From Bacteroidota bacterium (GTDB lineage: Bacteria > Bacteroidota > Bacteroidia > Flavobacteriales > Weeksellaceae), in assembly GCA_023457935.1 (NCBI GenBank), contig JAEXBA010000010.1:1-35633 (forward strand): 35,633 nucleotides of DNA, written 5' to 3'. Each line of letters opens with the position of its first letter. Positions within the stretch are counted from its first letter, which is position 1. Shown one piece after another: positions 16,188 to 22,403 of this stretch. The translations under genes were made by a program, and so were the position numbers. The notes under the pieces were generated by a model. It worked only from the letters and a program-made list of their open reading frames with translations. It did not search any database and had not been told where the DNA came from.

Positions 16188-16202
16188 CGGATTACAAATC
16201 CG
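16188..16202. promoter_or_regulatory. Inverted repeat CGGATTACAAATCCG between divergent genes
   Basis: Perfect 6-bp arms around a 3-base centre, in the 147-base interval shared by the SRPBCC operon and the M23 peptidase gene. The geometry suits a dimeric regulator. No specific regulator can be assigned. Confidence 0.35.
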
Positions 16203-16277
16203 TGATAATTATGTAAAATAAACAGGAAGGATGTGCTGACTGCTTAACGGCGGAATTTTTGCAGTAAAAAGAAAGAT

Positions 16278-17378
16278 ATGTTTAAAATCAAAAGTTATTT
16301 TTTTCTGTTGCTGATTTCATTAGTGATCCTCAGTTGTGAAGGACTGAAAAATTCTGCCATCAATATTTTTGAAACTTCAGAGCGTGCAAAATACGAACGC
16401 AGTTTCAGCGGTGCAGACATGCTCCTGAACAGTTGGAAAAACGCTTATGCCAATGCAAAGAATACTACGCTGCAGATTGAAGACGGTTTTTCGGTAACCG
16501 CAAAAAAAGATTCATCCGATGTTTATGCTTTTTCTTACATGCTTGAACTGAAACGCGGCGATTTACTGACAGTGGAAACGGAACCTGCCAATCAGTCAAA
16601 AATTTTTGTTGACGTATTTGAAAACGGCTTACAGCAGGAATCACAAAGCAAACTTCTGGAAAACGGAAAGTTCACTTCATTCATTAAAAATACCGGAAAA
16701 TACACCGTCATTATTCAACCTGAAATCAGCTATCAAGGAAGTTTTCCGGTGAAAATCTATACACAGCCTTCACTCAGTTTTCCCGTTGCCGGAAAAGGAA
16801 ACCGCGATATCCAGAGTTTTTGGGGAGCCAACCGCGACGGCGGTGCAAGAAGTCATGAAGGCGTTGATATTTTTGCAAAGCGCGGAACTCCGGTCGTTGC
16901 TGCAGTTGACGGAAGAGTTTCCAGAACCGGAAATTCCGGACTGGGTGGAAAACAGGTATGGCTTCGCGATGGATTATTAGGAAACTCACTCTATTATGCA
17001 CATCTCGACAGCATTATGGTGGAAAGCGGAACTTCGGTGAAAATCGGTGATACGTTGGGAACAGTCGGTAACACAGGAAACGCGGAAGGCGGTGCGCATC
17101 ATCTTCATTTCGGAATTTATTCTGTCGGCGGCGCAGTCGATCCGTATCCCTACATCCGGAAACGTACAGAACCGGATTTCAAAAAAGTTACTTTTGATTC
17201 TAAAAAGAACATCAAATCAGGAAGCAACCTGCGTCTCGGTCCGGGAACAGATTTTCCGGTTGCAGCAACTATTTCAGAACAGACTTCAGCAAAAATTCTT
17301 GCCGGAAACGGAGAGTGGTTTCATGTCCGCTTAGAAAGTGGGGAAGAAGCATTCATCAGTTCCGGAAGACTTGACTGA
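16278..17378 (+). CDS. M23 (LytM) peptidase lipoprotein with C-terminal SH3 domain
   Basis: This 366-aa protein has a lipoprotein signal (MFKIKSYFFLLLISLVILSC, lipidated Cys20). An all-beta N-terminal region follows (about 65-165), then an M23 domain (about 170-295) and a bacterial SH3-like tail (about 310-366, SGSNLRLGPGTDFPVAATI). Zinc ligands are His193 and Asp197 (SHEGVD) and His277, with the general base His275 (HHLHFG). The active site is thus complete. M23 enzymes cut peptide cross-bridges in peptidoglycan, and SH3 domains target the wall. A near-consensus -7 box (AATTTTTG, 16254-16261) precedes the ATG by 16 bases. An imperfect dyad after the stop (17392-17427, TTTAAAACA arms) may be a weak terminator. 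Confidence 0.94.
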   Translation: MFKIKSYFFLLLISLVILSCEGLKNSAINIFETSERAKYERSFSGADMLLNSWKNAYANAKNTTLQIEDGFSVTAKKDSSDVYAFSYMLELKRGDLLTVETEPANQSKIFVDVFENGLQQESQSKLLENGKFTSFIKNTGKYTVIIQPEISYQGSFPVKIYTQPSLSFPVAGKGNRDIQSFWGANRDGGARSHEGVDIFAKRGTPVVAAVDGRVSRTGNSGLGGKQVWLRDGLLGNSLYYAHLDSIMVESGTSVKIGDTLGTVGNTGNAEGGAHHLHFGIYSVGGAVDPYPYIRKRTEPDFKKVTFDSKKNIKSGSNLRLGPGTDFPVAATISEQTSAKILAGNGEWFHVRLESGEEAFISSGRLD

Positions 17379-17462
17379 ATCTGAAATAACTCTTTAAAAC
17401 AGCCCTGTATTTTTATTTGTTTTAAAGTCTGTTAAAAAGTTTTGTATCACGGCATTTTCTGA

Positions 17463-17470
17463 TATTTTTG
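17463..17470 (+). promoter_or_regulatory. -7 box (TATTTTTG) of the GHL10 gene
   Basis: An exact TAnnTTTG match ending 5 bases before the ATG at 17476, predicting a leaderless or near-leaderless mRNA. Confidence 0.72.
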
Positions 17471-17475
17471 CCGCT

Positions 17476-19044
17476 ATGATTCACAGAAAATTATCTCAAT
17501 TATTATATCTCTTTTTGCTGTTCGGTTTTTTTCACAGCTGTACTTCGCAGAAACCGAAAAAACAGACACCAACTCCAAAGCCGGTAACAACGAAACCGGT
17601 GACCAAACCCACAACCGACAACCAAAAACCAAAAACTATTGTCCTGCCCGAAGTCGACCGTGAATTCCGTGCGGCATGGATTGCAACGGTTGCAAACATC
17701 AACTGGCCGACAAAAAATTCACTTTCAACCGATCAGCAGAAACAGGAAGCCATCAAAATTCTTGATATGCTGCAGGAACTGAATTTTAACGCAGTGATTT
17801 TTCAGGCAAGACCTTCTGCAGATGCGCTCTACAAAAGCGAACTTGAACCTTGGTCGTATTTCCTGACCGGACAAACCGGAAAAGCGCCTTCACCGTACTA
17901 CGATCCGCTGGAATTCTGGATTTCCGAATCGCACAAACGCGGAATGGAACTTCATGTATGGCTCAATCCGTACCGCGCACATCACACCACCGGCGGAACG
18001 GTAAGTTCACAAAGTATGGCGACAAAAATGTCGTCGGAAACATACCGGTTGAGAAACGGAATGTACTGGATGGATCCGACCAGTGATAAAGTTCAAAACC
18101 ATGTTTCAAATGTGATTAAAGATTTGGTGAAACGTTACGACATTGACGCCATTCACATTGACGATTATTTTTATCCTTACAGAGAATACAACGGCGGCCG
18201 CGATTTCCCGGATACCAAAACATGGAATACTTATCTCGCTTCCGGTGGTGATCTTTCCAAAGCAGACTGGAGAAGAGCGAATGTGAATAAATTCATCAAA
18301 AGAATCCATGACGAAATAAAAGCTGAAAAATCCTACGTGAAATTCGGGATTTCGCCGTTCGGAATCTGGAAACCCGGTTTTCCTGCAGATATTACCGGAA
18401 CTTCGCAGTACGACGAACTTTTTGCAGATGCAAAACTCTGGCTGAATGAAGGTTGGTGCGATTATTTTGCGCCTCAGTTGTATTGGCGTGAAGAAGGTCC
18501 GCAACGCTTTTCTTCACTTTTAAAATGGTGGAAAAAGGAAACTCCGAAAAATGTTCACCTTTGGCCTGGACTCAACACAATTGGTGTGAAAGATGTAGCC
18601 GATAAAGCCGATGAAATTTCAAAACAGATTCAGACAACGAGAACAGTTTTGGGCAATGAAACCGGAGTGATTCATTACAGTGTGGACGGAATTTCAAAGA
18701 ATTCTTCCATGAAACAGACGCTGCAGAATCTTTATAAAGAGAAAGCGCTCGTTCCGGCCAGTCCGTGGATCAAATCCGAACCTGTCCTGAAACCCGAACT
18801 TACCGCCACCAAAAAAGGAAACATCGCCGAAATCCATTGGCTTTCGCGAAATCCGCAACAGGCAAGACATTTTATTCTTTTTGCGAAATACGGAAACCGA
18901 TGGGAAACCGAAATCTTCAATGGCGACGAACATTCAAAAACATTACAGCTGGTAAAATCCGGAGTTCACTTAACCGATTTGGCTCTGAAAGCAGTGGACA
19001 GATTGGGAAATGAAAGTGAAGCGGTAACCGTGGATATTCATTAA
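17476..19044 (+). CDS. GHL10 (DUF187) glycosyl hydrolase-like lipoprotein
   Basis: This 522-aa protein has a lipoprotein signal (MIHRKLSQLLYLFLLFGFFH, Cys22). A Pro/Thr/Lys-rich linker follows (about 25-58), then a GHL10 TIM barrel (about 60-400) and a small C-terminal beta-domain of fibronectin-III type (about 435-520). Barrel hallmarks are REFRAAWIATVANINWPTK, FQARPSADALYKSELEPWS, VWLNPYRAH, YDIDAIHIDDYFYPY and DYFAPQLYWRE. The family (YddW/DigH-like) includes DigH, which cleaves denuded peptidoglycan glycan strands. A similar cell-wall role here is inferred, and fits the M23 lipoprotein gene directly upstream. The protein should be membrane-anchored and possibly outer-membrane lipidated. 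Confidence 0.93.
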   Translation: MIHRKLSQLLYLFLLFGFFHSCTSQKPKKQTPTPKPVTTKPVTKPTTDNQKPKTIVLPEVDREFRAAWIATVANINWPTKNSLSTDQQKQEAIKILDMLQELNFNAVIFQARPSADALYKSELEPWSYFLTGQTGKAPSPYYDPLEFWISESHKRGMELHVWLNPYRAHHTTGGTVSSQSMATKMSSETYRLRNGMYWMDPTSDKVQNHVSNVIKDLVKRYDIDAIHIDDYFYPYREYNGGRDFPDTKTWNTYLASGGDLSKADWRRANVNKFIKRIHDEIKAEKSYVKFGISPFGIWKPGFPADITGTSQYDELFADAKLWLNEGWCDYFAPQLYWREEGPQRFSSLLKWWKKETPKNVHLWPGLNTIGVKDVADKADEISKQIQTTRTVLGNETGVIHYSVDGISKNSSMKQTLQNLYKEKALVPASPWIKSEPVLKPELTATKKGNIAEIHWLSRNPQQARHFILFAKYGNRWETEIFNGDEHSKTLQLVKSGVHLTDLALKAVDRLGNESEAVTVDIH

Positions 19045-19104
19045 CGTTTTCATTAAAGAATCACCAATGGCAACAGTTCTTAAGTGATCCCCTCAAAAAA
19101 AATA

Positions 19105-19185
19105 ATGAAAAAAAACATTTCTAGAACAATTGCACACAATAAACTGAAAAAACTGAAAAAACTCAATCACTTCTCACTTTGTTGA
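19105..19185 (+). CDS. Possible 26-aa Lys-rich peptide
   Basis: In the gap between the GHL10 and EamA genes an ATG opens a 26-codon frame (MKKNISRTIAHNKLKKLKKL, then NHFSLC). The LKKLKKLN phrase recalls leader segments of small Bacteroidetes natural-product precursors, but no double-glycine core follows and no maturation gene is nearby. The frame is short enough to be chance. Listed only as a possibility. Confidence 0.2.
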   Translation: MKKNISRTIAHNKLKKLKKLNHFSLC

Positions 19186-19239
19186 ACAGAATCGGTTCGA
19201 TAAATTCCGTAATTTTATTCCAATCTAAATTCTGAAATC

Positions 19240-19653
19240 ATGTGGTGGTTTTACGCTCTGCTAGCTGCCTTATTTGCTGCACTGACAGCTATTTTCGCTA
19301 AAATAGGTGTTGAAAATGTAAACTCAAACCTTGCAACCGCAATCCGTACGGTTGTTGTTCTGATTATGATCTGGCTGATTGTATTTTTCAGAAACGAGGC
19401 CAGAATATCAGAACTTTCCACACGGAACTGGACGTTTCTCATTATTTCCGGAGTTGCGACCGGTCTTTCATGGATTTTCTATTTCAAAGCGCTGCAGATA
19501 GGCGAAGTTTCCAAAGTCGCAGGAATCGACAAACTGAGTTTGGCCTTAACCGTCATTTTCGCAGTAATTTTTCTTGGTGAAACACTCACGTGGAAAACGG
19601 CTGTAGGAGCGGGACTGATTATTGCCGGAACATTCTTTCTGATCATGAAGTAA
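19240..19653 (+). CDS. EamA-domain DMT-superfamily transporter (single-domain)
   Basis: This 137-aa protein is almost entirely hydrophobic, with five membrane segments. The EamA pattern is clear: FYALLAALFAALTAIFAKIG at the start and ALTVIFAVIFLGETLTWKTA followed by GLIIAGTFFLIM at the end. It contains only one EamA repeat, whereas full drug/metabolite transporters have two, so it should work as a dimer, as SMR-type proteins do. The substrate is unknown. A TAATTTTA box (19210-19217) lies 22 bases upstream. A coding-like remnant in another frame begins at its stop codon. Confidence 0.9.
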   Translation: MWWFYALLAALFAALTAIFAKIGVENVNSNLATAIRTVVVLIMIWLIVFFRNEARISELSTRNWTFLIISGVATGLSWIFYFKALQIGEVSKVAGIDKLSLALTVIFAVIFLGETLTWKTAVGAGLIIAGTFFLIMK

Positions 19654-19754
19654 CTACCGAAGAATTTGAGAAAGGTAAATTCCGCATTCCTCAGTTTGGT
19701 GATAAATTCCCGATTATGTATTCGCTTGAAGCCACAAAAAATCCGTCTCTTTAA
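19653..19754 (+). pseudogene. Decayed C-terminal coding remnant, unrecognised
   Basis: Directly after the EamA stop, a different frame reads TTEEFEKGKFRIPQFGDKFP and then IMYSLEATKNPSL before a TAA at 19752. The composition and codon use look like a real protein C-terminus. No start codon or N-terminal part is present: upstream the frame runs into the EamA gene in the wrong phase. I infer the last ~34 codons of a gene deleted by a rearrangement that joined it to the EamA gene. I do not recognise the family. The stop codon lies inside the loop of the terminator for the YtxH-like gene. Confidence 0.5.
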
Positions 19755-19767
19755 AAAGAAACGGATT
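19735..19767 (-). terminator. Terminator of the YtxH-like gene
   Basis: On the minus strand AATCCGT (19767-19761) pairs with ACGGATT (19746-19740), with extra pairing inside, followed by TTTTTG. A second small hairpin, CAGAGA/TCTCTG (19777-19791), lies directly after the stop codon. Confidence 0.75.
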
Positions 19768-19797
19768 CTATAAAATCAGAGAAAATCTCTGCGTTTA

Positions 19798-20061
19798 TTA
19801 CATGTTCTGAGCTTCAGATTTTACTTCTTCAATCTTGTTTTCAGCTTTGTGCGTGTACTCGTTCGCTTTGTCTTTCACTTGCGAAGCTACGTCGTCCGCC
19901 TTGCTTTTAATGTCGTTACCCCATTTGTTGAAGTTATCTTTTGCAGTATTCAGTTTGTCTTTTACTGCCTGCTGTTGCTCTGGAGTAGAGTTTTTATATT
20001 TCCAGAATGCAAAAGCTCCTAATCCTAACAGTGCCAAAAGGCCATTTGTTTTATTTCCCAT
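19798..20061 (-). CDS. YtxH-like small stress-type membrane-anchored protein
   Basis: This 87-aa protein has an N-terminal membrane segment (NGLLALLGLGAFAFWKYKNS) followed by a charged amphipathic helix with Lys/Asp/Ala repeats (STPEQQQAVKDKLNTAKDNF, then VKDKANEYTHKAENKIEEVK). The layout matches YtxH/LEA-like small proteins that are usually induced by general or osmotic stress. The biochemical role is unknown. A perfect dyad TTTTACAT-(8)-ATGTAAAA (20095-20118) lies 34 bases upstream of the ATG and may be an operator. Confidence 0.8.
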   Translation of the reverse strand: MGNKTNGLLALLGLGAFAFWKYKNSTPEQQQAVKDKLNTAKDNFNKWGNDIKSKADDVASQVKDKANEYTHKAENKIEEVKSEAQNM

Positions 20062-20094
20062 TTTTAAAGAATTTTTAATTAATGTATAGTTTAA

Positions 20095-20118
20095 TTTTAC
20101 ATGCAGAATAATGTAAAA
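20095..20118. promoter_or_regulatory. Inverted repeat TTTTACAT-N8-ATGTAAAA upstream of the YtxH-like gene
   Basis: Perfect 8-bp arms with an 8-base spacer (GCAGAATA). The 16-base centre-to-centre spacing places the two half-sites on similar helical faces, which suits a dimeric regulator. The regulator is unknown. Confidence 0.4.
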
Positions 20119-20428
20119 TCTGTGCCAAAGAAAGGAGCGGCAGTTTTAAAATTTCGTTAAAAAATTACACAATTCTTTCAGGAGCTTCAGGATCTGTTTT
20201 TCTCTTCAAAATTGGTCCCGCTGTCCGCACTCGCTTTTTTGGTGGCTTCGGCTTCGCTCCGCCACCAAAAAGAGCTCAAACAAATGCTTCCATCGGGGCT
20301 AAAACCGCAGTTATTACAACTTAGAAAGTTGGAGTGATATTAATTCACCAAGAAGCTTTGTGAATCTGCAGCAAAATTTCAGCAGTAATCAATCCGTAAA
20401 ATCAGCGGGAGACATACATAGGGAAAAT
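20119..20428. repeat. Gene-free stretch built from palindromic dispersed-repeat debris
   Basis: No gene is visible. A palindrome with arms CTTTTTTGGTGGC (20234-20246) and GCCACCAAAAAG (20261-20272) is flanked by GGTCCCGCTGTCCGCACTCG (20213-20232) and ATCGGGGCTAAAACCG (20292-20307). This arrangement resembles an element I recall from intergenic DNA of many flavobacteria. Further on, AATCCGTAAAATCAGCGGGA (20392-20411) looks like part of another dispersed element. Both identifications are from memory. The region lies downstream of the isoaspartyl peptidase gene, where no strong terminator was found. Confidence 0.55.
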
Positions 20429-21271
20429 CTAGCTAAAAACCTCCATTTCTGTTCCGTCAAAGCTGGCAAAACACATCGTGGGATAACTGTCCTGGTGAAA
20501 AAGGTTTCCTTCAGCATCAACAGCAATCGCGCCTGCAAAACCGTCAATTTCCTTCAGTTCATCAAAAGTTTTTGAAAAGGCCTGTTCAAGCGGCATTCCG
20601 TCCGAAACACGCGTTACGATTTTCGCTGCAGTTGCATTACTCACAATATCTTCACCAACTCCTGTGCAGCTCACCGCACAGAAACGGTTGGCATAGTTTC
20701 CAGCAACAGTTGCAGAATCAGAAATTCTGCCGACAATCTCAAACCCTTTTCCGCCGGTTGAAGTTGCAGCAGCCAGTTTTCCTTCAGCATCAATGGCAAC
20801 GCAGCCAACGGTTCCTTTTCCGCCGTTTTTCAGTTTTTCTTCATATTCCTGTCTGCGCTGTGGAATTTCGGTTGAAAAATCTTCAAAGCCGGCTTTGTCA
20901 GCATATTTTTTTGCGCCTTCTCCGCCCAAAACACGGTCTTCTTCCACCATCAGTTTTTCAGCAACAAGAACAGGATTTTTTACGTTTTCAATGTTAATCA
21001 CGCCGCTGAATTTCTGCGTTTTTGCATTCATCAGCGAAGCGCTCATCCTGATTTTTCCGTCACTCTGTATCTGAGAACCGATTCCCGCATTGAAGAGTTC
21101 ATCGTCTTCCAGTAAAGTTACTGCGTAAACAACGGTCTCTGCAGCGGAATGGTTTTTCAGGTATTCAAAAGATTTTGTTGCGATGTTTTTTAAAGCGTTC
21201 TGCTTGGCTGTTTTCGTATCGGTACTTTGGTCGCTTTCGGAAAAAAAACCACCGTGGATGATTAACTTCAT
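20429..21271 (-). CDS. Isoaspartyl peptidase / plant-type L-asparaginase (Ntn hydrolase)
   Basis: This 280-aa protein starts MKLIIHGGFF, the usual N-terminal strand of plant-type asparaginases, and carries GIGSQIQSDGKIRMSASLM. The autoprocessing site is Gly-Thr in GGKGTVGCVAIDAEG, which frees Thr154 as N-terminal nucleophile. GNYANRFCAVSCTGVGE follows in the beta-subunit. Such enzymes hydrolyse isoaspartyl (beta-Asp) dipeptides and asparagine. The upstream gene in the same transcription unit is cyanophycinase, whose product is beta-Asp-Arg, so this enzyme probably completes cyanophycin breakdown to Asp and Arg. At 280 residues it is somewhat shorter than the ~310-residue E. coli enzyme. The gene lies 44 bases after cyanophycinase with no clear terminator between. 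Confidence 0.93.
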   Translation of the reverse strand: MKLIIHGGFFSESDQSTDTKTAKQNALKNIATKSFEYLKNHSAAETVVYAVTLLEDDELFNAGIGSQIQSDGKIRMSASLMNAKTQKFSGVINIENVKNPVLVAEKLMVEEDRVLGGEGAKKYADKAGFEDFSTEIPQRRQEYEEKLKNGGKGTVGCVAIDAEGKLAAATSTGGKGFEIVGRISDSATVAGNYANRFCAVSCTGVGEDIVSNATAAKIVTRVSDGMPLEQAFSKTFDELKEIDGFAGAIAVDAEGNLFHQDSYPTMCFASFDGTEMEVFS

Positions 21272-21315
21272 TAAAAATTGTTTCAGGTTTTAAAATAATA
21301 CTGAAGGCAGAAAAA

Positions 21316-22206
21316 TTATTTGTCTTCGGTAGGAATAGGGTTGTAATGTGAATTCACAATGGTTAAATCCTTCGTCTTCAGATCAAAAGTGTCATTCATC
21401 GACATTACATGTACAACAAGATTATCGATGGAAATCGGCGCTCCCAGTTCGATATTGGTAAGGTTCGTGTCTTTAATGAATCTTCCGTCCACAAGAATTA
21501 CAAGTCCGGAACCAATGGCCGTCATAACGTCATCTTTTATGAACAGTCCGGTGTCTTCTCCCAATCCGATGCCTAAAGTTCTGGGATTATTCACTACGGC
21601 CTGGAATAACCTTCCGATTCTTCCGCGCTGAACAAAATGGGTGTCCACAATCACATTTTCAATAAATCCAAGTCCCTGTGTAGTCTTGATTTCACCTTTC
21701 AGCAAAGCTTCACTGCTGCTTCCCTGGTAAATCATGTTTTCGGATGCTGCAGCGGCTCCGGCAGAAGTTCCGGCATAAACAAAATCGGTTTCCTGATACT
21801 TCAGTAAAATTGCGTCGTGGAAACGGGTTCCTCCCAAAATTGAGGTTAAACGAAGCTGGTCGCCACCGGTAAACATTACAATGTCTGCAGCATTGGCTCT
21901 TGCAACTATCGGATCGGAGTTGGCCTGTTCCCGGTTCTGGATATCAAGAATATTGACGTTTTTCGCGCCTAAAAATTCAAATGCTTTTTTATATTCCGGA
22001 CCAACGATTTGCGGAATCTGGGAAGCAGTGGTAATCACTTCGATAACGGAGTCTTCCTTCAGCCGCGATTCGTTGATGATTTTCCGGAGAATTCCTCTTT
22101 CAAAAAAGTTGAGATTTTTTTCTACGTTCTGGTGGTATTCGGTTTCCGTAAAGCTGCCTTTATTAACAGCGCCGCCGACAATTGCTAATTTTCCTACGGG
22201 TTTCAT
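21316..22206 (-). CDS. cphB: Cyanophycinase
   Basis: This 296-aa protein belongs to the peptidase S51 family. The nucleophile elbow is GTSAGAAA with Ser148, and MFTGGDQLRLTSILGGT lies upstream in the oxyanion region. DTHFVQRGRIGRL and GIGLGEDTGLFI are the other family blocks. Cyanophycinase cuts the (beta-Asp-Arg)n polymer into beta-Asp-Arg dipeptides. There is no signal peptide, so it is an intracellular type that mobilises the cell's own granules rather than a secreted scavenging type. It is divergent from the synthetase gene and followed by the isoaspartyl peptidase gene. Its promoter box ends only 6 bases before the ATG, implying a nearly leaderless mRNA. Confidence 0.95.
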   Translation of the reverse strand: MKPVGKLAIVGGAVNKGSFTETEYHQNVEKNLNFFERGILRKIINESRLKEDSVIEVITTASQIPQIVGPEYKKAFEFLGAKNVNILDIQNREQANSDPIVARANAADIVMFTGGDQLRLTSILGGTRFHDAILLKYQETDFVYAGTSAGAAAASENMIYQGSSSEALLKGEIKTTQGLGFIENVIVDTHFVQRGRIGRLFQAVVNNPRTLGIGLGEDTGLFIKDDVMTAIGSGLVILVDGRFIKDTNLTNIELGAPISIDNLVVHVMSMNDTFDLKTKDLTIVNSHYNPIPTEDK

Positions 22207-22212
22207 ATATCA

Positions 22213-22220
22213 CAAATTTA
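22213..22220 (-). promoter_or_regulatory. -7 box (TAAATTTG) of the cyanophycinase gene
   Basis: An exact TAnnTTTG match on the minus strand, with 6 bases between its G and the ATG at 22206. Confidence 0.7.
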
Positions 22221-22403
22221 TAAAAATATCCTTTATCAGCGTTTTTAGCGGTTATATTTTTCTATTTTACTGATTTTCAAAGAAAAATATTAATGTCTTC
22301 ATTTTTTTGTTTTATATTTTGCGAAAAATTAGTAATTATGTAGGTTTATTGAGGTTTCGGCTTCAATTTCCGAAATGCCTTTTTATTTTACTCAAATCAG
22401 CAC

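Noticed and set aside
20429..21271. Simple housekeeping asparaginase unrelated to cyanophycin
   Set aside because: It is of the isoaspartyl-peptidase (Ntn) type and lies 44 bases after cyanophycinase on the same strand, which fits beta-Asp-Arg hydrolysis better.
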